64,000 nt of DNA. It comes from Bidens hawaiensis (taxonomy: Eukaryota > Streptophyta > Magnoliopsida > Asterales > Asteraceae). The notes under the pieces were generated by a model that saw nothing but the letters and a program-made list of their open reading frames with translations, ran no database searches and was not told where the DNA came from. Location: contig JAIQDT010004246.1 in the NCBI GenBank assembly GCA_021521415.1, forward strand, positions 124,001-188,000, in the 5' to 3' direction. Positions 51,783-63,815 of the stretch are shown here, in pieces. Each line of letters opens with the position of its first letter. Position 1 is the stretch's first letter. A program made the translations under genes and the position numbers.

Positions 51783-52900
51783 CGAAGGTCTAAGATAGGT
51801 CATTAGTGGTGCCTTAGTAACATACTTAGGAGCCTCATACGTGGTTATTTGATTCCCTTATGTGTTCTACTTATTTGTTTACAGTTGTTCTAGTTAATTA
51901 ATTAATTAATTAATTATTATTTATTTATATTATCATGCACACACACAACTCCGAGGCTATACCTCAGCCTCAAAATATTCTTATTAATTTAATAAGTAGT
52001 ATGAGGCTATGCCTTTAATGTTTGATAAATTCCTTAAGAATTCCCTAGCGTTATTTTTACTCTTTCACCTTAAGGCTAGGTAGTACGACAAGTGCTTATA
52101 GTAACTGAAATGGGGAGAGTGTTGTAAGTCGGGCCTTGGCAAAATGGATCAGAGGACCCAAGGTAAGACGTTATTCCTTATCTGGAGGATAACCTGGGCT
52201 TAGTACTCGAGCTTATAGGCCAAAGCGGGACACGACTGTCATACGACCGACACCTTAGGCTGTCAAACGTAACTTCATTAGCGATTGCATTCCATATTTT
52301 TTTTAAACCGAATTCACGGTGGTTCGTGGCTAAATTCGGTAAAAAAAAATTCGATAATTATGTTATGTTATTTTAAATGGTTAGTTGGGTGAAAAATTCA
52401 TGGAACCCATGGGTACTCCTACTATCCATTTCTAAACTTGTTTTAAATATTATGTTTTGTTGGAGGTAATCATATATGGTGGTTCACGAGATGCTCCAAC
52501 TACTCATATTTTTATCTCGTTAGTACGTTATTTAGTTGGTACAGTTAAAATGTCATGTAACGCTCATGGGTTATCCAACTCTTTTGCTTTGATAATTCGT
52601 TATTTAGTTGGTACAGTTAAAATGCCATGAAACGCTCATGGGTCGTCCAACTCAGTTATTTTTATTCGCTAATTTGTTGGGCAGTTCAAAATGCCATGGA
52701 AAGCTCTTGGGAAGCCAACACACAATTTATGTTTCGTTAGTTGCTTGTAAAGTTAACTTAGTCGAATAAATTTTAACTTTTAAACTAACCTCATTTCTTC
52801 ATCTAGTTATCTCACATTGATCGCATAAATTACGTCATCTCATTAATATTTACACAACTTACCCTTTATCTTACAATCATTTATCTTTTCTCCTCGTAGA
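51783..52900 (+). other. Leader of F with imperfect tandem repeats
   Basis: Non-coding. 52480-52725 has three to four diverged units of about 68 bases, each with TTAGTTGGTACAGTTAAAAT, CATG and GCTCATGGG, then TCCAACTC. An ATTA run lies near 51897-51925. Confidence 0.6.
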
Positions 52901-54357
52901 ATGTCTTCACTAAGAAACTATCGTCATCATCAACGTTCATATGGTTCTCACAACCGCCCTCTGGCTGCTAGTATCACCAAAGAGTTTGGTGCTACTATGC
53001 CTACTATCATGACCCAGATCGAGAGCCTCAACTCGAATGGTTCTGCTACATCTACTGCTTCGAACAACTTTGACTTTAAGAACTTTTTGAGTACCAAACC
53101 TACCTCATTTCATGGGGAGGAAAAAGCCACCAAACTCCTACAACGGTTTGAGAAAATGGAGAACATGTTTATTCATTATGGATTTCGACACCTCGAGCGT
53201 TTTCCAGTACCGAGCTATAACTTGGTGGAATGCTTTTAAACCTTACCAAGGAACTAACTTGGCTCTGGCCATGCCTTGGGACGATCTCAAGGGTGCCATA
53301 AAGAAGAGTTTTGCCCTGAACATGAACCGCAAAGGCTTGAGGCTGAGTTTTGGTAGCTCAAGCAAATTGGTAGGGATAAATCTATCTATTCCAACCATTT
53401 TTGTGAATTTATCCGCATTGTACCCCATCTTGTAACCCCCGAGACTCGTGGCATTTGAAAATACATTCTCGGTTTACCGACTGTTTTTCGTGATGCGGTG
53501 GTGAGTCGTGACCCTTTAACCATTGGTGAGGCAATGGACCTAGCTGCTTCACTCACTGACGATCATGTTATGGATGGAACCTTGTCCCGAAAGGATTCCA
53601 AACCTACCCCCAACAAGACCAAAATTGACTCATCCACTTATGCAAAAGCTGAACCCAAACCTGCTTTCAACAATACCAATTACCACTACAACAAAACAAC
53701 AACAATCACAACAACAAACGTGACGCTAACCATCGAAACTATGCCGTTAACCAACCCAATAACCAACCTCCACCTAACAAAAATGCCCCGAACAAAAGAA
53801 CCTACAATGGACCTCACCCATTATGCTCCATCTGTCTCTGTCATCACCTTGCTCAATCCACGTGCCGACTATGCACCCAATGCAATCGTTATGGCCACCT
53901 TGCTAACTCTTTCCATTCCCCGTTTTATGCACAAGTCGTCCCACAACAGTCTGTGTCGTCTGCTCCTAGACTTGCTAGTACACCATATGCCTAACCTGGT
54001 TCCCCTACCACCCGTGCTTGCTACCATTGTGGAGACCTTAACCATTTCCGCAATATGTGCCCCCAGCTTATCCATGCTCATTAAGCTCAAGCTATGGCTG
54101 CACCCTACTACATTACCCATGCCCATCAAGCCCAAACCAATCAACCCCATGTCCTTTAAGCACCTCTCATCAATCAAGATCATTCATACTTAACCCAAAC
54201 TTATCAAATTCTGCACCCGCAAGCTCAAGTTTACCAATCATACTCTAATCAAATCCCAATCGTGCAACCCCTTCAAGCTCAACCTATTCTAGCTATTCCG
54301 AGTCAATCTACCTCAACTGCTCAAGCGCTTATTGTTCCAAGTCTCAAGCGCTTATGA
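52901..54357 (+). pseudogene. Ty3/gypsy gag, decayed (F)
   Basis: ATG gives MSSLRNYRHHQRSYG, then NNFDFKNFLSTKPTSFHGEE and LLQRFEKMENMF, the start of a gypsy capsid. After a frameshift near 53190 it continues AITWWNAFKP and MPWDDLKGAIKKSF, shifts again (EFW-stop-LKQIGRD, FCEFIRIVPHLVTPETRG), then VVSRDPLTIGEAMDLAASL. C-terminal zinc knuckle motifs CRLCTQCNRYGHLANSF and CYHCGDLNHFRNMC are in a third frame. At least three frameshifts and two stops. Ends at TGA, not followed by protease. Confidence 0.85.
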
Positions 54358-54844
54358 ATTCTACTCATCAAGTTAAACCAATTAAGCTACTCAAAGACTC
54401 TGAAGACTTTTATTGATTTCCTTATTCTATCTTAATTTATTTTGTCTTTTCCTAATTATGGGTTGTAACGAATCTTTATGCCATTGAATTATTTCAATTT
54501 GAATTATTTATCCTTTGCATATCTAATCTCATGAATAATGTTTATTTTATTTAAGTCATTTTTTTATTATAGCATACTCCTATCTTATTTTCTTACTCTC
54601 ACTCATCACAAACCATTTTTATAATCTCAACTTCTAGTGAGTTATTCCTTTACATTTTCAAGGTTTATACATTTATGTCAAAAGGTGTTGTAAAAATTTC
54701 ATTGTTTCATTGAAGCTCATTTCAGTTTTTGAAATGTTTTATACATTCATGATTTTCCAGTTCTATATTTAAAATTTCATGAAATTTTTGTTTCCTCACG
54801 AAATTTTGTTTTCAAGTGTTTTGTAAACCACGCGATGGGACGTA
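54358..54844 (+). other. 3' non-coding part of F, left of G
   Basis: AT-rich; no pol, no repeat. Continues at 62527 after the G insertion. Confidence 0.6.
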
Positions 54845-55144
54845 TTATGTGTAACATCCCAAAATTTCTAAGAATAATATTTAATGTATTATTCGTTAAT
54901 GATGGAAAAGTTTACTAGAATTGGTAGAGAAATGATAACGTAATAATAAGATGGTTCAAGTAGGCTAAGTAGATGGATTTAGTTATGGACAGAAAAGGAA
55001 AGATGGGCCTTAGGTCCATAGGCTTAAGGGAGTATAAATACCCCTTAAACCCTAATCCTTTCCATTTTTATCTCTACACCATATAGCCTACACCTTGATA
55101 AACAAACACAAACATTATCCTATAACGATTTAGCATAACGAATC

Positions 55145-55172
55145 AAGTAACGAATCAGGTGATTCGTTACTT
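55145..55172. repeat. 12-bp hairpin in G LTR
   Basis: AAGTAACGAATC pairs perfectly with GATTCGTTACTT around AGGT. The 3' LTR has the same at 60817-60844. Confidence 0.85.
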
Positions 55173-55332
55173 GCCAATTCGTTATGTTAGGATAACGAAC
55201 CAGAATAGCGAATTAGACCACGAATCAGGCTTAATTCATTATAGAGATTTAGTTAGCGAATTAAATAATAATTTAATTTTCTAATGGAAAATGTGTTAAG
55301 ACAGTTAGTGAAAATAAAATTTTTCCAAGTTG

Positions 55333-55437
55333 ACCTGGCAGCTTAACCCCAGCCAGGGGCTCTAGCCCTTGGACCCCGCTAGGGGCTGCCGCCCCTAGAA
55401 CCCCGCTGTCAGGGGCGCTGCCCCCGAACCCCCATTC
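55333..55437. repeat. GC-rich palindromic block of G LTR
   Basis: A stretch of GGGGCT, CTAGGGGC/GCCCCTAG and GGGGC/GCCCC inverted pairs in an otherwise AT-rich LTR; repeated at 61013-61117 and, diverged, in LTR H. Confidence 0.75.
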
Positions 55438-55699
55438 GTTGTGGGCTATTGTTATACTAGAAACGTGATATGGGTAGGGATAGTTAATCGTTACGTGTAA
55501 TTGTTATACAGTTAGCCGTACACACCTCTCGGAAGGAGTAACCATCAACAGTGAACGTAACCGAGTTCAGTGAGTTTCTAGCCCCATTCCTTGTTATGTT
55601 TTCGGGGCTGTGTGCATACTCGATGTGACAGTTAATACATTTACCCTAATTTGGTAAGTGTATGCCATGTATAATTTATATGTTATCTATATATGTCTT

Positions 55700-56140
55700 G
55701 AATGAGAATGAAAGCTTGTCAGTACGTGAACGATCTTCGGATATTTCATGTACTGTCAGGTTAATTAAATAGATATGAATATTGTGTGTAATGTAAAGAT
55801 GAGGGCTTGTAGGTACGTGAACGATCTTCGGATATTGCACGTACTGTCATATTATAAATATAGATTTGAATATTGTATGTAATGTAAAGATGATTGCTTG
55901 TCGGTACGTGAACGATCTTCGAATATTGCACGTACAGTAATGTTATAAATATAGATTTGAATATTGTATGTAATGTAAAGATGATTGCTTGTCGGTACGT
56001 GAACGATCTTCGGATATTTCACGTACTGTCATGTTATAAATATAGATTTGAATATTGTATGTAATTTAAATATGATTGCTTGTCGTTACATGAACGATCT
56101 TCGGATATTACATGTATTGCCAAGTATAGTGATTGTCTCC
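55700..56140 (+). repeat. Five tandem units of about 91 bases
   Basis: Each unit has GTACGTG and CACGTAC arms enclosing GATCTTCGGAT, a hairpin within a hairpin, with ATATTGTATGTAATGTAAAG as linker. Five units in the 3' LTR too (61385-61800). Confidence 0.85.
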
Positions 56141-56194
56141 TTATATGGATATTAAATAATAAATTATGTACATAGTTCCTTCTACGGATAATAT

Positions 56195-56460
56195 ATGTTG
56201 AGTTTTCCTTCTAAGGAACGCACATTGTTCCTTTAATGGAAAGCATAGTGTTCCTTTAATGGAAAGCATAATGTTCCTTTAATGGAAAGCATAGTATTCC
56301 TTTAATGGAAAGTACAGTGTTCCTTTAATGGAAAGCATAGTGTTCCTTTAATGGAAAGCATAGTGTCCCTTTAATGGAAAGCATAGTGTTCCTTTAATGG
56401 AAAGCATAGTGTTCCTTCTATGGAAATATATAGGATGTTCCTTCTATGGAAGTATATAGA
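56195..56460 (+). repeat. Minisatellite of 23-base units
   Basis: Unit GTTCCTTTAATGGAAAGCAT plus AGT, eight copies with slight variation. TTCC and GGAA in each unit can pair. Only three copies in the 3' LTR (61880-61990). Confidence 0.9.
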
Positions 56461-56935
56461 GCGTCCTTCTAGGGAGAATTTATACAGAGCGTTCTTCTAT
56501 GGAATATATATATAGCACGGGCAATACCCATGGTTCTTTTAATAGATATTATGTGATGTTCCTCTTATGGATATTTATACAGGGTTAAGATATGTATGTA
56601 TGTAAGATATGTGTATGTATTTTATGTCGCCTGATTAACCAGAACTCACTCAGCGTAGCTAACTTTTAGTATGCACGCAGGTGAATATGATTAAAGAGCT
56701 AGCATGAGGTTGGCACATGACACGGATTAAGCGGCTGGCATCTGAAGATGAAAGAAATGGTATTTTAAATATGATGTTTATTATCGTGGTTTTAAAGAAA
56801 AGATTAAATGTTTTGTAATGAATGATTTAAGTTAACGTTTCCACGAAAGTTTTAATAAACTCTGATTTGTAGAACTGTGTTTATGATTAAATCCAATGTC
56901 CAAATGTAAGGCACTGGTAACGGGGCCTTACAAGT

Positions 56936-56947
56936 TGGTATCAGAGC
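56936..56947 (+). other. Primer-binding site of G
   Basis: TGGTATCAGAGC, perfect, three bases after the LTR. Confidence 0.95.
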
Positions 56948-57341
56948 AAAAAGTTCGAGAGATTTAAGCATCCTACATGCTTAGACTCGAACAGAAAATG
57001 GGATTTAAGAAAGAAAAGAAAGAAGATGCCAGTTCAAGATAGCCATGTGTCACTCAAGCAAGCTCAGTAATGGTACAGTATTTTAAATAATGTATAAAGA
57101 TGTTCACTTAATTGTTAAAGAAAGGAAATAAGCAGGTTATGGATAGGATTTCTTGACTGTTTGATTGATTAGCTGTTAAAAGTAGAAACTAGCACAAGTG
57201 AAATCATGAAGGGAAGTATGTAGAACCTGAGGAATGCAAATAGTTAATTACACTTGATCAACGTCATTAACTACTTACCTTACGAATCATGTGCTAAATA
57301 ATTCCTAGAGTGTTAACCTTGTGTTCCCTTATAGAATACAA
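56948..57341 (+). other. Leader of G
   Basis: About 390 bases without recognised signals. Confidence 0.5.
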
Positions 57342-57965
57342 ATGGCGAGAGCAAGAAGGTTTGTTGGTAAGGGAGGTCATACGGGACGTCAAGGAAGGCC
57401 ACAAATTGCCCGAGAACCTTCTAAAGAACCAATAGTCCACTCGAGAGAGGAAAGAAATGAAACTCTGCGAGGACCAAGCCACAATGAAGGGCATCAACTG
57501 GATCCTGTTGTTCAAGAAGCCATTGTTCAAGCTGTAGCTGCTACAGTGAAGATTTACGTCCTGAAAAGTCTGCCGAAGGACATGCAAAGACCACTAAGAG
57601 GACAGGAGAAGACGGTGAGAAAGGTGATGGCAATGAAGGAGGAGCGAAATGAACCAAACGATCTGCAGATGTCGGAGAGCAAGACACAGAAGAGGGCAAA
57701 CAAGGAAACTTGCAAAATGTGCGGAAAGATGCACGGTGGCGAGTGCGAATGGGGTAAGGGTACCAACATTTGTCATAAGTGTGGTAAGGCTCATGGTGGA
57801 GGGTGCAGGCTTGGATCGAATGCCTGTTACAAGTGCGGAGAGGTAGGGAATTATGCTCCATAATTCACTGCAAGGCCCACGTGTTACAGATGCGGTAAAA
57901 CTGATCACAAGGAAAGGAAGTGCAAGGGAACGAAGGCGGGATGCGTGAAAGGGATAGGAGCATAG
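57342..57965 (+). pseudogene. First gag copy of G, capsid domain missing
   Basis: ATG gives MARARRFVGKGGHTGRQGRPQ, similar to the start of the second gag; QLDPVVQEAIVQAVAATVK also matches. The whole capsid region is missing, and a basic stretch leads to three or four cysteine motifs: CKMCGKMHGGEC, CHKCGKAHGGGC, CYKCGEVGNYAP (incomplete), then, after an in-frame TAA (57861-57863), CYRCGKTDHKERKC. Ends at TAG. It looks like an old tandem duplicate reduced to the basic N-terminus and nucleocapsid. Confidence 0.75.
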
Positions 57966-58221
57966 GCAAAGGAAAACTGCAGAGAGGAGAGATTGATGAA
58001 GGAAAAATTGTTAGGACAATAGTTTAAAATTCGTTTTAAGTATGATTACCTAAGAACTTGTTCTGTGTTAAGGTTTAAAACTTATGCTTATTATGACGTG
58101 TAATATATTGAGTTTGGACGATTATTTATGTTTGGATAAAATTTCGTGCTAGAAAATGGTGTTAAATGGTAGGAGGGGTGTCGTACTTGACACTGATTGT
58201 GTTTCCCCTTTTAGAATACGA
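57966..58221 (+). other. Gap between the two gag copies
   Basis: AT-rich, non-coding; the end (CTTTTAGAATACGA before the ATG) resembles the sequence before the first gag (CTTATAGAATACAA), a sign of duplication. Confidence 0.5.
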
Positions 58222-59412
58222 ATGGCTGGAGTTGGGGAGCTTGCTGGAACCGGAGGTCGCACTGGACGTCGTGGCAGGCCTCGTATTGTCCGACAACCCT
58301 TGGTAGAAACAGCTTCCAACACCGGACACGAAGGAAGTGCAGCTGCAGGAAACCCGAGCAACAACGAAGGGGTTCAACTTGACCCTGCGATTCAAGCAGC
58401 CATTGTTCAAGCTGTAGCCGCTGCTGTGAAGAACCAGAATCCCGAGAGATCTACTGGAAGCCATGGGAGAACCGCTGAAGGGTCAGGGGTAAATAGTAAG
58501 AAAGATGGTGAAGGAGAGAAGGGTGACTCGGGTGAAGCTGGATCTGTGAAATTTGATGATGGAAAGGGAGACCGAGATGGGTGTAACTATAAGTCCTTCA
58601 AGGGATGTGACCCACCAAAGCTAACTGGATTGGAAGACGCAATCGCCACTCTTCAATGGATAACCGCCATGGACAAGATTATCCGCATTAGCGAGTGCCG
58701 TCCCGACCACGCTGTGGGTTATGCTACCCAATCGTTCGGTGACGAAGCAATGTACTGGTGGGAGGCGGTTGAGCAGAGGAAGGGTTAGGAAGAGGTTAAG
58801 GCGATGAGATGGAATGACCTAAAGGAGTTGGTGATGAAGAGGTTCTGCGCTGATACCGAAGTTGAAAGAGTGGAGATGAAGTTTCTGAACTTGAAAGCGG
58901 GAAAGATGACACACCGGGAGTATACTACTGAATTCAACCACATGTCTAGGTTGGTACCTGACATGGTGAACACCGAAGCTAAGAGGATCAAGTGTTACGT
59001 AAGGGGACTTCCGTGGAATGTTCGCACTTTGGTAAAGGCTAGTAAACCCGCAACATTTGACTCGGCCGTGGAATTGGCCGAGATGGTTTATGAGGACCTT
59101 GCCATCTGTGAAGGGGAGAAGATAGAACCGAAGAAAAAGAACCCAACCCCAGAACCAAATGAGGCCAATGAGGTGGATCCACGTAAGAAGAAGGCAAGGC
59201 AGGAGAAGTTCACCGCTTGTGAAAAGTGTGTGAAAAGACACCCGGGAGAGTGCAGAATGGGATTAGGTGTTTGCTACAGGTGTGGGAGAGCAGGACATTC
59301 CTCTTGGGAGTGTAAGGATTACCATAGGTGTCACCACTGTGGAGGACGTGGGCACCTAGCAAGGGATTGCAAGAAGCCGAAGGAAGGACGTGAAGCAGAG
59401 AAGAGTGCTTGA
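58222..59412 (+). pseudogene. gag: Main Ty3/gypsy gag of G with one in-frame stop
   Basis: MAGVGELAGTGGRTGRRGRPR, an N-terminal basic region; VQLDPAIQAAIVQAVAAAVK helix; capsid with YKSFKGCDPPKLTGLEDAIA, LQWITAMDKIIRI, FGDEAMYWWEAV, then TAG (58786-58788), same frame MRWNDLKELVMKRF, FLNLKAGKMTHREYTTEFN, CYVRGLPWNVR; then CEKCVKRHPGEC, CYRCGRAGHSSWEC and CHHCGGRGHLARDC knuckles. 397 codons including the stop. Packaging protein for the element. Apart from the stop, the frame is perfect, so loss of function is recent or readthrough occurs. Confidence 0.9.
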
Positions 59413-59859
59413 GGTTTAACAGTTTCCTCCGTATGCTTAAAAAGGACCGTTCAAGAAGGCTAGATGCTAGCCATGAGTATTAAATCTATGTGTAACTTAT
59501 TGATGACTCGATGCGTGTTGTTTTATTTTGAAGTTTAGACTGTTGTTTATTAATTATGGTATGAATTTTCTTGAATGCATGTTAGTCATGATGAATTGTT
59601 GTGTTGTGATAAAGTGTCGTCTTAGGCATTAGTGTTAATGTGATATAAGACAAAGCCCCTTGAAGATTGAGACAAGACATGGTACATCGAGGGCCTCATG
59701 GACAAGCTACCTTAATAGCTAAAACACATGAACATCACTCGATGACTGCAATTCAGGAGTAAGAAGGATAACCCAGAAAGCAAAGACGATTAGGAAGTGT
59801 TCCTTCCACAATGAATAAGCTAGGTTTCGGGGACGAAACCTCTTTAAGGAGGGAAGACT
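59413..59859 (+). other. 3' non-coding region and polypurine tract of G
   Basis: No pol. GGTTTCG-GGGA-CGAAACC (59823-59840) is a 7-bp hairpin with a GNRA-type loop, followed by polypurine AAGGAGGGAAGA (59846-59857) right before the LTR. Confidence 0.75.
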
Positions 59860-62055
59860 TGTAACATCCCAAAATTTACAAGAATAATATTTAATGTATT
59901 ATTCGTTAATGATGGAAAAGTTTACTAGAATTGGTAGAGAAATGATAACTTAATAATAAGATGGTTCAAGTAGGCTAAGTAGATGGATTTAGTTATGGAC
60001 CGAAAAGGAAAGATGGGCCTTAGGTCCATGGGCTTAAGGGAGTATAAATACCCCTTAAACCCTAATCCTTTCCATTTTTATCTCTACACCATATAGCCTA
60101 CACCTTGATAAACACACACAAACATTATCCTATAACCCGAGCTATGATCCGGAGACGAGAACCCGAGCTTGTTGGTGCTAGATCGTCGTGACGAACCAAA
60201 GAAACATCAAAGACCAGCTCGTGTTCGTAGTTTGACTCGTTTACGGTACGTTTATATCGAGAACTTGTTCGTTTAGGTTCGGATTTAGTCTAGAAATCAT
60301 AGACCTGTGCTAGTATGGTAAAACGAATCCATCAAAGCTAAACTTACTGAAATTGATTACAGATTGATAGGTTAATCGTTAGAATGAAAACCCGCATGTA
60401 TATACATAAATCGCACCCTGTAAACCCTATGTTTGGAACGACTGAATGGTTAGGGTTTGTAGACGCTGCTTAGACGATTCCAGTGATACCTAAATCATGA
60501 TTTTTCGTTAAGAAATGAAGATTTAATCGCAGATCTAATATAGTTTTGACTGTTGGGTGTTCTTGACGATTTTGGCTTTGACCCCAAGTCAAAGTCTGGA
60601 TAAGAACATAGATGATTCGTTATGATTGACCAATTCATTACGCGTTCATAACGAATGGGACCTAATTCGTGAGACTTGATAACGAATGAGCTCTTAGTTC
60701 GTTATCTATCCATTCGTTAGATAAGATAACGAATCTGGTAATTCGTTATATGCTCATTCGCTATACTAAGGTAACGAATCAGATGATGTTCAGATAACAA
60801 TTTAGCTTAACGAATCAAGTAACGAATCAGGTGATTCGTTACTTGCCAATTCGTTATGTGAGGATAACGAACCAGAATAGCGAATTAGACCACGAATCAG
60901 GCTTAATTCGTTATTGAGATTTAGTTAGCGAATTAAATAATAATTTAATTTTCTAATGGAAAATGTGTTAAGACAGTTAGTGAAAATAAAATTTTTCCAA
61001 GTTGACCTGGCAGCTTAACCCCAGCCAGGGGCTCTGCCCCTTGGACCCCGCTAGGGGCTGCCGCCCCTAGAACCCCGCTGTCAGGGGCGCTGCCCCCGAA
61101 CCCCCGTTCGTTGTGGGCTATTGTTATACTAGAAACGTGATATGGGTAGGGATAGTTAATCGTTACGTGTAATTGTTATACAGTTAGCCGTACACACATC
61201 TCGGAAGGAGTAACCATCAACAGTGAACGTAACCGAGTTCAGGTGAGTTTCTAGCCCCATTCCTTGTTATGTTTTCGGGGCTGTGTGCATACTCGATGTG
61301 ACAGTTAATACACTTACCCTAATTTGGTAAGTGTATGCCATGTATAATTTATATGTTATCTATATATGTCTTGAATGAGAATGAAAGCTTGTCAGTACGT
61401 GAATGATCTTCGGATATTTCACGTACTGTCAGGTTAATAAAATAGATATGAATATTGTGTGTAATGTAAAGATGAGGGCTTGTCGGTACGTGAACGATCT
61501 TCGGATATTACACGTACTGTCATGTTATAAATATAGATTTGAATATTGTATGTAATGTAAAGATGATTGCTTGTCGGTACGTGAACGATCTTCGGATATT
61601 GCACGTATTGTCATGTTATAAATATAGATTTGAATATTGTATGTAATGTAAAGATGATTGCTTGTCGGTACGTGAACGATCTTCGGATATTTCACGTACT
61701 GTCATGTTATAAATATAGATTTGAATATTGTATGTAATGTAAATATGATTGCTTGTCGTTACGTGAACGATCTTCGGATATTGCATGTATTGCCAAGTAT
61801 AGTGATTGTCTCCTTATATGGATATTAAACAATAAATTATGTACATAGTTCCTTCTACGGATAATATATGTTGAGTTTTCCTTCTATGGAAAGCACAGTG
61901 TTCCTTTAATGGAAAGCACAGTGTTCCTTTAATGGAAAGCATATTGTTCCTTTAATGGAAAGAATAGTGTTCCTTCTATGGAAATATATAGGATGTTCCT
62001 TCTATGGAAGTATATAGAGCGTCTTTCTAGGGAGAATTTATACAGAGCATCCTTC

Positions 62056-62103
<48 letters not shown>

Positions 62104-62521
62104 CACGGGCAATACCCATGGTTCTTTTAATAGATATTATGTGATGTTCCTCTTATGGATATTTATACAGGGTTAAGATATGTATGTATGTAAGATATGT
62201 GTATGTATTTTTATGTCGCCTGATTAACTAGAACTCACTCAACGTAGCTGACTTTTAGTATGCACGCAGGTGAATATGATTATAGAGCTAGCATGAGGTT
62301 GGCACATGGCACGGATTGAGCGGCTGGAATCTGAAGATGAAAGAAATGGTGTTTTAAATATGATGTTTATTATCGTGGTTTTAAAGAAAAGATTAAATAT
62401 TTTGTAATGAATGATTTAAGTTAACGTTTCCGCGAAAGTTTTAATAAACTCTGATTTGTAGAACTATGTTTATGAGTAAATCCAACGTCCAAATGTAAGG
62501 CACTGGTAACGGGGCCTTACA
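59860..62521 (+). repeat. 3' LTR of G
   Basis: Full-length version (2662 bases): TATAAATA at 60043, ATTCGTTA palindrome zone 60600-60900, GC-rich block, five 91-base units, three 23-base units and a TA microsatellite (62056-62101) absent from the 5' LTR. Confidence 0.95.
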
Positions 62522-62526
62522 TTATG

Positions 62527-62870
62527 TGCACCATCTGACGATCTAAGTAATTATGGTTCGGCACGAAATTATCCAAGTACTCGCATGGAAATCATAATAC
62601 GTACAACTGTGTGTCATAATATAGAATCAAAGGTAGATGGGATAACGGTATAAATGTAAAGATGATAAGGACATGGTGGATACGCCACTGGTACATCCTA
62701 TATATAAGTGCCCCTAACGGATTTTCATTTGGAGCGTTGTTTCGACTATTCAAAGTTTCTTGTTATGGTGAGTATTAATTTAAATTTAAAATTTTTCTTT
62801 CCTCAAAATTTAATGGTTTTGTTTTGGTATTCTTTAATTTCGGGACAAAATTCCCAAAAGTATCGGATAC
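62527..62870 (+). other. 3' non-coding part of F, right of G
   Basis: Non-coding; near its end AATTTCGGGACAAAATT is a weak version of the hairpin before the G polypurine tract. Confidence 0.6.
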
Positions 62871-63779
62871 TGTAACAACTCGGATTTGTTTGTTAGCCGC
62901 TACCCGACCCATTTCTATAATCGGGTAAAATAATCAATAAATAATCGCATTTATTGAGTTATTATTATTTTTTTATTATTATTTATTATATTTATTTTAT
63001 TTATTCACATAACTTTCAATTATATACATTTTTACCCCTAAACTTAAGATTTAACTCAATATGTATCCACCACCGTAGTTCAGGGGTCTTTGTGAAAATC
63101 TGTAATATGATTATATTATTATATTTAACCCTAAACCCAAACCCATATCCAGTTCCCGGATGCCGTATCCATTTCATAACACTTAACCCGGTTCATTTTA
63201 TGCACCAAAATACTCGTGTTATACATGGAATTGATCATAACAAATCGTTCACCTTGCCTAATGGAACTTCATTGGCGTTTTAATTAGAGAATAAGATCAA
63301 AAACGATTTTGTTAGCATTATTAAACTAACTGCCATTGCAATTTGGTATTATACCAATTAGAGATCATAATAACACAATTAAACTCGTTTGCATCTCCAC
63401 TGTGATCTCAAGAATCAAAGCCTCATAGTTAATTACATCGTAACAACCTGCCTCAATCACACCCAGTCCACGTCTATGTCGTTCGTAGTTTAATCAGTTT
63501 TGCAATCAATTAAACATCGTTTAAGGTAATCCATGTGTGTTTCCTGTTCGTCTTTAAGCAATCTACAATAACCCCAAGATCAATAGGCAAGTCATGTGGA
63601 CGGCAGGGGGTGCAGGTTCAAGTCTCCCCAGTCTGTTTTTTTTGGAAGTTTTATTCTATTATTATTTTAATTATATTTAATTAATAGAACACATTATAAT
63701 TGATATAAAAGGTTAATTAATTTATATTTTATCGTAACTGGCTTGTGTAGATTGTCGTTTTCCGCACTTCTTGTTTAAA

Positions 63780-63815
<36 letters not shown>

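Larger units (their letters stand above)
54850..56932 (+). repeat. 5' LTR of G
   Basis: TGTAACATCCC to GGGCCTTACA. TATAAATA at 55033. Compared with the 3' LTR it lacks about 660 bases after TATAAC (55121), and has eight copies of a 23-base unit where the 3' LTR has three. Confidence 0.95.
54845..62526 (+). mobile_element. Gypsy gag-only element G with TTATG target duplication
   Basis: TTATG at 54845-54849 and 62522-62526 flanks LTR 54850-56932, PBS, two gag genes, polypurine tract and LTR 59860-62521. No protease, RT or integrase. A TR-GAG inserted in another gag-only element. Confidence 0.95.

Noticed and set aside
57554..57908. Several minus-strand frames opposite the first gag of G
   Set aside because: Antisense of the cysteine-rich and GC-richer gag sequence; no motif.
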